From: DATDVD01 sp035290065
GTDB lineage: Bacteria > Pseudomonadota > Gammaproteobacteria > Coxiellales > Coxiellaceae
Length of the DNA stretch: 64,000 nt
NCBI GenBank assembly: GCA_035290065.1
Contig: DATDVD010000032.1
Span: 1-64,000, forward strand
Direction of reading: 5' to 3'
A model generated the notes under the pieces. It saw nothing but the letters and a program-made list of their open reading frames with translations, searched no databases and had not been told where the DNA came from. Below, in pieces: positions 27,104 through 35,717 of the stretch (positions are counted from its first letter, which is position 1; each line of letters begins with the position of its first letter). The translations under genes were made by a program, and so were the position numbers.

Positions 27104-28297
27104 TCAGGGGATTATTGGCTTCTTTTTGACCAGTTTCCATCGAAGCACACTGGTGAATACGGAAGCCACCACCATCATGATCACCAGCAACCGGAAGGGA
27201 TGGTGATAAAATAACGAAATGAGCACACTGGCAAACACGGCAGTCCAACTCACTCCCATTGAAAACACAGACATTTTTGCACCGGCAGGCTCTTGACTGG
27301 CTTCCATCGCAAACCGTTGGAAGGAAGAAAAAGAAAGACCAGCGCCCGCTGCAAAGCACATATAACCTGCGACAAGCCAGGAAAGGCTTCCGCCCCATCC
27401 GAGCATACCGATTATCGCTATGACGTTGCCGATACCAATCCATACCAAAGCCACTATCAACAAAATAGTAATAGAATAATGTTCTATAAGCTTTTTTACG
27501 CTATGCGTGCCAATCATAAAGGCACCGAAAATAAGCGCCTGAAAAATGCCAAACATAAAGGGCGTGTAATGAAAGGTTTCAACAATTAGAAAAGGGCCGG
27601 CTGTTAACCACGCGATAAGCACCATAAATAATAGGCAAAAACACGTAAGGTTTGTCATAAATTGTTTATTCGCCAGTACTCGACCAAAACGACGCGTAAT
27701 ATCACGAATATCTAACGAATGTCGATTATCCGACTGAATGGGTTCAGGCATCACACGATATAAGACACTCAGCGCTACCGCCGCCCACACGGCGAGTAGG
27801 ATAAAAATCGATTGCCAATTAAAGTAATGAATAATCACAGCTCCTACTAAAGGGCCAATGGTCGGTGCTAAAATCGTAATACTGCCCATTAACGCGACGA
27901 TGCGAATAGCTTCTTCTTTTTGTAACACTTCATGAATACAAGCATATCCTGCAACAATCATAGTCGCCACGGAGACACCTTGAATATAGCGTGCGATAAG
28001 AATAATGCTGATATCGGGAATCAGTGCACACATGGCATTGGCAACGACATACAATAAACCCCCTGCCAACAAAACAGGCCTGCGCCCAAATCGATCCGAA
28101 ATAGGGCCAATAAAACATTGCAATGTCGCTGTACCTAAAAACCATAGCGTGATGGTTAACTGGGCTGTATGAGGCGTGATATTGAATTCACGCATAAAGG
28201 TAGGCAAAGCCGGTAAATACATATCATTCGACAAATAACAGGCGATCTCATAAGCCACGAGCGCAAAAGGAAAGAGCAATAGAAACGATTTCTTCAT
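27104..28297 (-). CDS. MFS drug efflux transporter, Bcr/CflA-MdfA type
   Basis: 397 residues from ATG 28297. A longer frame starts at 28414 but overlaps the upstream gene and lacks the family N-terminus. About 12 helices. The motif SNDMYLPALPTF in helix 1 and GPISDRFGRRPVLLAGG (motif A of 12-TM drug/H+ antiporters) place it in the Bcr/CflA group of inner-membrane proton antiporters exporting small drugs. No clear Shine-Dalgarno. It lies 58 bp after the carboxypeptidase gene on the same strand. Confidence 0.87.
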   Translation of the reverse strand: MKKSFLLLFPFALVAYEIACYLSNDMYLPALPTFMREFNITPHTAQLTITLWFLGTATLQCFIGPISDRFGRRPVLLAGGLLYVVANAMCALIPDISIILIARYIQGVSVATMIVAGYACIHEVLQKEEAIRIVALMGSITILAPTIGPLVGAVIIHYFNWQSIFILLAVWAAVALSVLYRVMPEPIQSDNRHSLDIRDITRRFGRVLANKQFMTNLTCFCLLFMVLIAWLTAGPFLIVETFHYTPFMFGIFQALIFGAFMIGTHSVKKLIEHYSITILLIVALVWIGIGNVIAIIGMLGWGGSLSWLVAGYMCFAAGAGLSFSSFQRFAMEASQEPAGAKMSVFSMGVSWTAVFASVLISLFYHHPFRLLVIMMVVASVFTSVLRWKLVKKKPIIP

Positions 28298-28355
28298 GAT
28301 AGCGTTAATTATACGTAATGTTGAGGAGTTTTTCCGAAATCTCTTGTTAGAGAAA

Positions 28356-29843
28356 TTAGGCCTTATACCGCTGATGAATATGCTCAATAAAAAAACGGGG
28401 CGAAAGGGTTTCACCCGTGGCTTGGATCAGTAGTTCATCCATGGATAATAAAGAACCTTTGGAATGCACATGCTCCTGCAACCAGGCCAGTAAGGCCGTA
28501 AAATCACCTTTCTCAATGTGCTGCAATACGTGAGGCTCTGCTTTTTGGAGAGAAGAAAATAATTGCGCGGCTATTAAACGGCCTACGGTATACGCGGGAA
28601 AATAACCAAAAATGCCTGCAGGCCAATGGACATCTTGCATCACGCCGTTTTTATTGTCGTCCTGCGTTCGAATACCTAATAACGTATGCATATGATGATC
28701 CCATGCCTCAGGCAATTCTTTTACCCGTAATCGGCCAGAGACTAATTGTTGTTCCAATTCATACCGTAAAATAACGTGAAGGGGATAGGTTACTTCATCC
28801 GCTTCTACCCGGATAAGGCTCGGTCGAACACGCGTGCAAAAATAAAAAAGATTATGCGGCTCAAAGGCAGATTGAGGACCAAACGAGTGGTTTAATTTGG
28901 GTGATAAAAACCGCAGGAATTCCAAGCTTCTGCACACATCCATTTCCATCAACAAGGATTGGCTTTCGTGAACTGCCATGCCGAGTGAGTGCCCAACCGG
29001 TTGATTTAACCAATTTGCCGGTAATTGTTGTTCATAGAGGGCATGCCCTGTTTCATGACACGTACCCATCAAGGCAGACAGTAAAAGATCCGTGGAATAA
29101 CGCGTGGTTAATCGCACATCCTGCGGAACACCGCCGCAAAATGGATGATGACTGACATCCAATCGTCCATGGTTAAAATCAAATCCCATCGTTTTCATTA
29201 ATTCCAAACTGATTTCGCGTTGCGCCTCGATCGGAAAAGGGCCTTTAGGTTCAACGATAACCTGTTTGGATTGATGAGTGACGATGGTTTGAATGAAGGA
29301 AGGCAATGTTTTTTTTAATTCGGCAAACAAAGGGTTTAAGAAGGCTTGATTAACGCCTGGCAAATAACTGTCCAGCATCACATCATAAGGAGACAATTTA
29401 AATAATTCGGCGCGAATCTCGGCAATTTCAATTTGATACTGAAGACTGGTTTGCAATAAGGGATAAAACTCTTGCCAATTATTTTCAGCTCGCATCACGC
29501 GCCAGGCTTGTTCGCAGCGAATCGAGGCTTGTTTCGCTTTTTCAATTAAGCTATCGGGCACCCCACAGGCCATCCAATAACTTTTTTCCATCCACTTTAG
29601 ATTGGCGCGATCCCATTCCGACGATAAGGATTCTTCGTTAGCTTGATGTAATAAATCTTCCCATTTTTTTTGGGCCATCCTCTCGTGTTTAAGGCGCTCT
29701 AAAGTCGCTAATGCCGCTCCCCGAGCCTCGCCTCCGCCGGCCGGCATCATCACCGCCTCATCCCAGCTGGCCATGGCCGATAAATGTTCCAAATGTGCGA
29801 TTTGCAGAAAAAACGTTTTCAAGGTTTGGTAGGCTGAAACCAT
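28356..29843 (-). CDS. M32 family metallocarboxypeptidase (Taq type)
   Basis: 495 residues, normal for the family. The zinc site is CHETGHALYE (His263, Glu264, His267) with the third ligand Glu293 in HESQS. The tail motifs VRLTTRY and GIFGYFPAYTVGRLIAAQLF are also typical. It removes C-terminal amino acids from peptides in the cytoplasm. The start has AAGGAT 8 bp upstream. Confidence 0.95.
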   Translation of the reverse strand: MVSAYQTLKTFFLQIAHLEHLSAMASWDEAVMMPAGGGEARGAALATLERLKHERMAQKKWEDLLHQANEESLSSEWDRANLKWMEKSYWMACGVPDSLIEKAKQASIRCEQAWRVMRAENNWQEFYPLLQTSLQYQIEIAEIRAELFKLSPYDVMLDSYLPGVNQAFLNPLFAELKKTLPSFIQTIVTHQSKQVIVEPKGPFPIEAQREISLELMKTMGFDFNHGRLDVSHHPFCGGVPQDVRLTTRYSTDLLLSALMGTCHETGHALYEQQLPANWLNQPVGHSLGMAVHESQSLLMEMDVCRSLEFLRFLSPKLNHSFGPQSAFEPHNLFYFCTRVRPSLIRVEADEVTYPLHVILRYELEQQLVSGRLRVKELPEAWDHHMHTLLGIRTQDDNKNGVMQDVHWPAGIFGYFPAYTVGRLIAAQLFSSLQKAEPHVLQHIEKGDFTALLAWLQEHVHSKGSLLSMDELLIQATGETLSPRFFIEHIHQRYKA

Positions 29844-29983
29844 TTATTTATCCTTAAGGCTATTCTATAGCTTAATTCTAACATAAAAACTTGAGCGTAA
29901 GGGTCTCTCTAAGGCCTGCAGCCAGGATTGAGTACCGTAAACATCCAAGCTACGAAAATAATGTTTGAATTTCTCGAGGTGTC

Positions 29984-30016
29984 CTTAAGAAATTCTTAAT
30001 CTTTCTTCCTTATACT
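29984..30016 (+). promoter_or_regulatory. PmrA-box-like tandem TTAA element and -10 box
   Basis: CTTAAGAAATTCTTAAT (29984-30000) has two cTTAA half-sites spaced exactly 11 bp, the geometry of the PmrA box known upstream of Dot/Icm effector genes in Legionella and Coxiella. It is also a perfect inverted repeat. The centre (AA instead of TT) departs from the consensus. A TATACT -10 box (30011-30016) follows 10 bp after the second half-site, and the ATG is 9 bp further on. Confidence 0.5.
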
Positions 30017-30025
30017 GGCTATCCT

Positions 30026-31528
30026 ATGAAAATCTCCGCGGATGAACGTCGCACAGCCTATGAATTTTTCGCTACGGTGGGCCTTGAGCTTGATCTGTCC
30101 AAACCCCACGATCGCGCTCTTGTTCATCATTTATTACAGGGCTACCATCAATCGGCTGCGCCTCAACCTCATATCGAACAAGCGTTAGCCTCTTCATTGA
30201 AGCTTCAAGAGTATGTTCGTGTCACGCGCCATTTTCGTGAGAGGGGAATAACAAAACAGCAATGGTCTAATCTCCGATGGTTATTGCTCCGCATACTGTG
30301 GGACATACTGGCAGACCATCAAAGTATTACTGACGATAGAATAAGCCGCAATCCTTTATTAGCCGCGGCCCTAGGCGAATTGAGCCCGGTTATTAGAAGA
30401 ATCCACGAGCATCAATTTGAAACACAATGGATAAGAAACCCTCTGGTCACCGATGCATCCGCTGAAGAACGTTTATTTACTCGAGCTTCCCTCCTGATGG
30501 GAATGATCACGATGCTAGGGGCGGCTAAGGTATATCATTCTCTTGATCCTCGCCTCTTAGTACTCCGAGAAGAACATTTACCTCCTGGTATGGTATCGCA
30601 TCCCACCTTTTTTCAGCCCCCCTTTCTCCTCAATAGTATGAACAAAAATGGCTCTCTTGTCGTACTGGATCGACATGGGCGGCTAGTGACCGCTGTTATT
30701 GCCCGGGAGAAAAAAGCGGAAATAGAGGAGTGGGAAGAAAGCATTAGAATCGTTTCATTTCAGCACGCATATTATGCTCCCGCCGTTACTACCCCAGATG
30801 AAGAGAAAGAAGCGTGCATTTTTGCTCATCATTGGGCGAACTCTTATGAAGATAAAGGCCTGTTCCCTGCTCGAAGTGTTTATGATCCCTTTAAAAAAAC
30901 CATTGAGTTATCGTCTGTTTGTTTTTTGGAAAAATGTCCTGAACGTCCTCTCGAATTTCCTCCCTGTGTTACCAGCCTTGGAGCAACGCGTTATGCACTG
31001 GTAGCGTCGTCACATACGGCTACTTTATTTACCTCTCAATTGGCAGAAATAAGCGTCTATTCAGCCGCGGCCTCTGTCCTGGCCCTTCTCATGGTGACTC
31101 AATATGCTTGGTGTTCTCAACGTCCGGAATTTTTAAGAAATCAATCCTATTCTTCTGGGGTACTCTCAATATTTGCTTCGATCATGTTCATTGCGTACCT
31201 TCTAGAAACCACCTATGAAAATAAAACCTTTGTGCCTGTTTTTAGCGAACGAACTCCTTTTCGATATCTCAGTATTTTTTTATATTCTTGGCCTCTTTTT
31301 ATAGCGATGTGTATGTGGCTCTATAGCCTGAAAAAAACAAAAAACTTAGTTTCCCCTCTGGTTTCCCGATGCCTTTTCCGCCCCCCCAATCCACAGGAAT
31401 TGAAGCCATTACAAGAAGCGTATGATAGGGCACAACGTCAGATGGAGGAGGCGCTTCGCTTCGATGTTCCCCAAACGGCAGCTTCTACGGCCTTGATTCC
31501 TTCTTCTCCCGAACTTCGTCGTCGGTAG
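30026..31528 (+). CDS. Orphan membrane protein under a PmrA-like box, candidate effector
   Basis: 500 residues, no recognised family. A long soluble N-terminal part (1-330) contains one weakly hydrophobic segment (about 151-173, followed by YHSLDPRLLVL). Three membrane helices follow (about 337-361, 375-397, 413-435), then a helical tail (YDRAQRQMEEALRF) ending in basic residues. The start has no Shine-Dalgarno and lies 9 bp after a -10 box. With the PmrA-like site, the absence of homologues known to me and the Glu-rich C-terminal region, a type IVB secretion substrate is a reasonable guess, not a demonstrated role. Confidence 0.6.
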   Translation: MKISADERRTAYEFFATVGLELDLSKPHDRALVHHLLQGYHQSAAPQPHIEQALASSLKLQEYVRVTRHFRERGITKQQWSNLRWLLLRILWDILADHQSITDDRISRNPLLAAALGELSPVIRRIHEHQFETQWIRNPLVTDASAEERLFTRASLLMGMITMLGAAKVYHSLDPRLLVLREEHLPPGMVSHPTFFQPPFLLNSMNKNGSLVVLDRHGRLVTAVIAREKKAEIEEWEESIRIVSFQHAYYAPAVTTPDEEKEACIFAHHWANSYEDKGLFPARSVYDPFKKTIELSSVCFLEKCPERPLEFPPCVTSLGATRYALVASSHTATLFTSQLAEISVYSAAASVLALLMVTQYAWCSQRPEFLRNQSYSSGVLSIFASIMFIAYLLETTYENKTFVPVFSERTPFRYLSIFLYSWPLFIAMCMWLYSLKKTKNLVSPLVSRCLFRPPNPQELKPLQEAYDRAQRQMEEALRFDVPQTAASTALIPSSPELRRR

Positions 31529-31533
31529 ACTTT

Positions 31534-31857
31534 TTATTCCGGCAAAAATCCATCCGCTTGCATAGTCCACAGTTTGGCAAAATGGCCTTGTGTTTGAAGA
31601 AGGGCTGATGACTTGCTTTCTTCAACAATGCGTCCTTGGTGAAACACTAAAATTCTATCCATATCCGATAACGTGGATGAGCGATGGGCAATAACGAGCA
31701 GCGAATATTTTCAATTAAGCTGTGATGAAACAATATAGGGGGAAAGCGTGTCATTGAGGACCCAAGTCAATGAAGCCACCAGAAAAATAACAAATTTAGC
31801 CTACTGCTTTCGTACGAAATGAAAAATAAACGGAAACGGACTGACTGGTAAATTCAT
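31534..31857 (-). pseudogene. Internally deleted ABC exporter remnant
   Basis: One minus-strand frame of 108 codons reads from ATG 31857. The first 18 codons give a plausible exporter N-terminus. After a TAG stop comes a TM1-like stretch (VIFLVASLTWVLNDTLSPYI). After a TGA stop comes the extreme C-terminus of an ABC ATPase: LLVIAHRSSTLSDMDRILV (D-loop/H-loop region), then GRIVEES and a family-typical tail ending in LWTMQADGFLPE and TAA at 31534. The roughly 500 central codons (most of the membrane domain, P-loop and signature) are missing. The remainder of the 31529-32052 gap shows only AT-rich sequence and the FKBP promoter region. Confidence 0.85.
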
Positions 31858-32052
31858 AAAAACCTCAGGTATCAAAAATCGTTAAAAAAGGCTTGCTTTT
31901 TAAGCAGGCGCCGATTTTTTAGCCTAGAAGATTTACAGATTTACCTTAAAAATTTTAAATTACTCGTATTAATCATATTACTGTTTATTAAACAAATCAA
32001 TTATTATAGAATCCTCCTTAATGAAGCGCCCTACCGAAAAACAGGAGATAAA

Positions 32053-32562
32053 ATGAAAACATTTACTTTATTTACGCTGACACTTAGCATAGCATACACG
32101 CCTATCTACGCAGGTAATGCGTTAAACCCATCATCTACCCAAGAGGCTACACGGATGCAATCTATTGCTATAACCAACAAAAACGAAGGCGAAGCATTTT
32201 TAAACCAGAATAAAACCAAACCCGGCGTGGTTACTTTACCGGATGGTTTACAATATAAAATCATTCATGAGGGTAACGGAGAAAGCCCTACCAAAAATGA
32301 TAGTGTCACGGTGGATTATGCCGGTACGTTAATTGATGGAACCGAATTTGATAGTTCTTACAAACGGGGTGAACCCATCTCTTTCCCGGTATCAGGCGTT
32401 ATTCCAGGATGGACAGAAGCCCTTCAATTGATGAAAAAAGGCGCTACGTGGGAACTCTATATTCCATCGGCTTTAGCCTATGGTCAGCGCGGTGCCCCTC
32501 CGGCAATTGGCCCTAATGAAACATTAATTTTTACCGTGCATTTGATTGATATTGAAAAATGA
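32053..32562 (+). CDS. Secreted FKBP-type peptidyl-prolyl isomerase
   Basis: 169 residues. A signal peptide with likely cleavage after YAG/A (about residue 20) is followed by a short linker with [21 protein letters not shown], as in Mip/FkpA proteins, and one FKBP domain ([48 protein letters not shown]). The N-terminal dimerisation domain of Mip is absent, so this is a short periplasmic form. AGGAG lies 7 bp upstream of the ATG. Its stop overlaps the rhomboid start (ATGA). Confidence 0.93.
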   Translation: MKTFTLFTLTLSIAYTPIYAGNALNPSSTQEATRMQSIAITNKNEGEAFLNQNKTKPGVVTLPDGLQYKIIHEGNGESPTKNDSVTVDYAGTLIDGTEFDSSYKRGEPISFPVSGVIPGWTEALQLMKKGATWELYIPSALAYGQRGAPPAIGPNETLIFTVHLIDIEK

Positions 32563-33149
32563 ATCCTTTTCAAACGCTTTCGGCAGAACTAGACCAACTC
32601 ACCGATGCGAGTAAAGCTTATTTTCCGCTTGTGTTAAAAATAGTTGCTGTAGTGTGGGCTATTCAAATTCTGAATGCGTTTCTTGGCTATCGGCTGAACG
32701 TATTGGGTATTTATCCTCGTCACTTTTTTGGATTACCCGGCATTGTGTTTTCTCCTTTTTTACACGGCAATTTTAGCCATCTTTTTATGAACACCCCTCC
32801 TTTGATAATTTTAATGATGCTGGTATTAGTGGAGGGGAATGTTCAATTCTATTCCGTCACGGCCTATATTATTTTAGTCACCGGTGGATTACTGTGGTTA
32901 TTCGGGCGTCAAGCTATTCATATTGGCGCGAGTGGCGTTGTGATGGGCTATTGGGGATATATTCTGATGAATGCCTATAATCATTGGAGTTTAACCACAC
33001 TTATTTTAGCCGGGGTTTGTTTATATTATTTTGGCAGCCTTTATATGAATATCTTTCCCATTGAAAAACAAGCATCGTGGGAAGCGCATTTATTTGGTTT
33101 AATCACAGGAATTAGTGCAAGTATTGTGTTTCCCCTTCCTTCTTCATGA
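32559..33149 (+). CDS. Rhomboid family intramembrane serine protease
   Basis: 196 residues, about six helices. The rhomboid signatures are present: [12 protein letters not shown] (oxyanion-side His/Asn), [10 protein letters not shown] with catalytic Ser125, and [11 protein letters not shown] with catalytic His177. The L1-loop WR motif of GlpG is not evident. Translation is coupled to the FKBP gene by a 4-bp overlap, suggesting a joint envelope role. Confidence 0.9.
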   Translation: MNPFQTLSAELDQLTDASKAYFPLVLKIVAVVWAIQILNAFLGYRLNVLGIYPRHFFGLPGIVFSPFLHGNFSHLFMNTPPLIILMMLVLVEGNVQFYSVTAYIILVTGGLLWLFGRQAIHIGASGVVMGYWGYILMNAYNHWSLTTLILAGVCLYYFGSLYMNIFPIEKQASWEAHLFGLITGISASIVFPLPSS

Positions 33150-33223
33150 GAATAGTGCCTACCGGAAGAGGCGAACCTAGGCCCGCGAAAAAGAAACGAA
33201 AAGGCTAGTGCAGAAATAAATAT

Positions 33224-33604
33224 CTACGCTTTTTTAACCATCCAATAATCCAGTAACCAATACAATAATCCGATGGGAATCAGCAGCACAAACCCTGCTG
33301 TTCCCCATCCAAAAAATAATTTCAATTGATAAAAACTTTGTGAAAGTGAAAAAGAATGCCGCGAAGTGAAAGAAAAAAATAGGCTATAAAAAGCTAATAA
33401 ATAATTAACTATAAACAAAATGCCAAACGCATAAAGGCTCGAGACACGTACTTTTAGAACAGCTTTTAAAAATAACGCTACCCCAACCGCCAATATTCCA
33501 GCTCCTATATAATTCCATATACCCTGTAACCACACTCTTCCCACTATTAATCCTAGAAAAAAAGCTGGCAATGCGCGAAAAAATAAAGACTGTATTTTAT
33601 TCAC
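33224..33604 (-). CDS. Small integral membrane protein, unknown
   Basis: 126 residues with about four hydrophobic segments (roughly 8-26, 31-49, 58-80, 97-119) and a basic C-terminus (WMVKKA). No family is recognised. It marks the left edge of the polysaccharide island: genes to its right are more AT-rich and nearly all belong to glycan synthesis. It lies 28 bp downstream of the methyltransferase on the same strand, so it may be the last gene of that unit. Confidence 0.65.
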   Translation of the reverse strand: MNKIQSLFFRALPAFFLGLIVGRVWLQGIWNYIGAGILAVGVALFLKAVLKVRVSSLYAFGILFIVNYLLAFYSLFFSFTSRHSFSLSQSFYQLKLFFGWGTAGFVLLIPIGLLYWLLDYWMVKKA

Positions 33605-33632
33605 AGCTGGAGTATCCTACATTCTCTCTCTA

Positions 33633-34739
33633 TCAAGGAATCCCTGCAAAGACCATTTCATCCGACAATCTAGCCAAATCCAATCTATTCTGCAATGAGG
33701 GTATATATTCTCCCATCGATTGAATAATTTTATCCTCGTGGAGTTGGTAAGCGATTTGCGTGGCTAATTCATATGCATCCATTCCAAAATACCACGCCGC
33801 CACAATATCAATATTATTTTCTTTAAATGCAGTGGCCAATGAGGAATCGGTAAAGCAATTAATATGACCTAAAGGATCCAGATGCCTAACGATTGAATTC
33901 GAGAAAACGCTTTGAATGGTGGTACTCAAACAATTCCAGCGAGGAACTTCTGCAATAATTAATCCCTCCCGTCCTGATAAGGCCCGAGAAGCTGTCTGTA
34001 ACATTCTCATAGGTTCAGGCACATGCTCTATAACGCCCCAAAATGTTATGATGTCGTAATCACAAAATTTTTCCCATTCTTTTAAAAAATTGTTATCCAT
34101 TAAATCAAAACCAAATTGTTCTTTACAAAAATCCCTTCCCGATTCACTAATTTCTACTCCATCTGCCTTTATTCCCATTAGTTTGCAGGCTTGAACAAAA
34201 TGGCCACTGCCTGCCCCTACGTCTAAAATCGAGTTAGGTTTTCTCTTATAAATTCTTTCAAATTGCTGAATTGCCCATTTTACTTTCGGGATCGCCACTT
34301 CCTGAACACGCTTTTCAGTTGTTTTTTTATCGGCATAATTGCTTTGATAATGAATATCTCTCGAATAGAATTTATCCAGCGCCTCTTTGGTAGGCCTTGC
34401 CTTAACATAATAATGATGACAATCCTGGCAAGCAACATAGTGTGCACCGTAAACAGAAAATACCTCTGGCATAGTTTCTGTTTTAGCCTTACAAATGGGG
34501 CACACATCAACATGCTGTAATGCAGAATTTTGATACAAAAAGGTTCTTGAATCTTTGATATGAGCAACACTTTTATTAAAATCATTGATGATGCTGAGCT
34601 TAAGAGACAAAATATCAATAGGTTTTCCTAATGTAACCTCAACCTCATAATTTTTTTGCTTTTCAGAATCCTTACACGTCCAAATTTCTTTCTGATTATT
34701 CTGAGACTCGAAAGGAATTGTCATGGTCCATTTATTCAT
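33633..34739 (-). CDS. SAM-dependent methyltransferase with Cys-rich module
   Basis: 368 residues. A linker of about 75 residues precedes a CPICKAK...CQDCHHYY four-cysteine zinc-like module, followed by a class I methyltransferase domain with motif I LDVGAGSGHFVQACK and ITFWGVIEHVPEP. This combination is common in sugar methyltransferases of polysaccharide clusters. It is divergent from the PIG-L gene with only about 90 bp between, so promoters are shared or overlapping. Confidence 0.85.
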   Translation of the reverse strand: MNKWTMTIPFESQNNQKEIWTCKDSEKQKNYEVEVTLGKPIDILSLKLSIINDFNKSVAHIKDSRTFLYQNSALQHVDVCPICKAKTETMPEVFSVYGAHYVACQDCHHYYVKARPTKEALDKFYSRDIHYQSNYADKKTTEKRVQEVAIPKVKWAIQQFERIYKRKPNSILDVGAGSGHFVQACKLMGIKADGVEISESGRDFCKEQFGFDLMDNNFLKEWEKFCDYDIITFWGVIEHVPEPMRMLQTASRALSGREGLIIAEVPRWNCLSTTIQSVFSNSIVRHLDPLGHINCFTDSSLATAFKENNIDIVAAWYFGMDAYELATQIAYQLHEDKIIQSMGEYIPSLQNRLDLARLSDEMVFAGIP

Positions 34740-34826
34740 TATGAATCTAGCCTATTGTCTTTAATGGGATTATATCTTACCATGTTGAAGAAATCTACCC
34801 AAGTAAAATCAAAGGATAGTCCAGGC

Positions 34827-35717
34827 ATGGTAAAGAACATTAAAAATAAATTTCATTATTGGCTTTCTAGATTTGAGAAATTTTTTTGGTCTAAAAAAAA
34901 TTATAAGTTTTTTATTAAGGACTGGGCATCTCTCCCAGATCTTCAGAGTTGTGCCGATGTTATTAAAACTATGCGCTTTAGCAACCAACTCACTCCCGTG
35001 CAATTAGAGGGTGTAAAAGCTAAGAAAATATTAGTGATTAGTCCACACCCTGATGATGAAATATTTGGTGCGGGCGGCGTTCTGATTAAAGCAATTCAAG
35101 AGGGGGCTCAAGTTAAAGTAGTATACTTAACCTCTGGGAAAACCAATACTCAATCGGAAAGAGAAGCCGAAACATTACTAGCTGCTCAATTAATTGGCTA
35201 TGAAACAGAATTTTTTAGGCAACCTGTTCATGCTATCTCCATCGAAAACCCTATGCTTAAAAAATTTTCTCATCTTGTTAATACCTGGCAGCCTGATGCA
35301 TGTTTTGTATCAGCCCTATTCGATGATCATCCCGATCATCGACGAGCAAGCGAATTACTGTATCGAGCTTACCAATCAGGCTATCTTTCTCGAAATATGA
35401 TGATTTGGGCCTACCAAATTTATTCTATGATTATACCTAATGTGATTGTCGATATTACTGATTTTGTTGAATTAAAGAAAAAAGCCATGCACACCTGGGC
35501 CACCCAGCTTAAAATCAGAAACTATGCGCATTACATTATAGGTCTCAATGCCTTTAATACACGCTTTTTAAACACCACAGGAACGCGCTATGCAGAAACA
35601 TTTTTTGTGCTACCTTCTGACGAGTATTTGAAATTATGCCAAATTTATTTTTCAGGGAAAAATGCTACCGTTTATGAGTCATCTTTGGAATCCAGAGAAA
35701 AAGAGCTAATTAATTAG
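34827..35717 (+). CDS. PIG-L/LmbE family N-acetyl sugar deacetylase
   Basis: 296 residues from ATG 34827, chosen for AAGGAT about 8 bp upstream; in-frame starts at 34656-34782 lie in the divergent region without ribosome sites. The zinc motif HPDDE (74-78) and the downstream DDHPDHRRA define the family, which removes acetyl groups from GlcNAc-type sugars. In this island it could free an amino group for other acylation. Its 3' end overlaps the convergent GNAT gene by 4 bp. Confidence 0.88.
   Translation: MVKNIKNKFHYWLSRFEKFFWSKKNYKFFIKDWASLPDLQSCADVIKTMRFSNQLTPVQLEGVKAKKILVISPHPDDEIFGAGGVLIKAIQEGAQVKVVYLTSGKTNTQSEREAETLLAAQLIGYETEFFRQPVHAISIENPMLKKFSHLVNTWQPDACFVSALFDDHPDHRRASELLYRAYQSGYLSRNMMIWAYQIYSMIIPNVIVDITDFVELKKKAMHTWATQLKIRNYAHYIIGLNAFNTRFLNTTGTRYAETFFVLPSDEYLKLCQIYFSGKNATVYESSLESREKELIN

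Noticed and set aside
28298..28414. Longer N-terminus of the MFS transporter
   Set aside because: It would overlap the carboxypeptidase gene, has no ribosome site, and adds a basic segment foreign to the family.
31874..31920. Terminator between the ABC remnant and the FKBP gene
   Set aside because: Only a 4-bp GCTT/AAGC stem with a weak outer pairing is seen; not convincing despite the T-tract.
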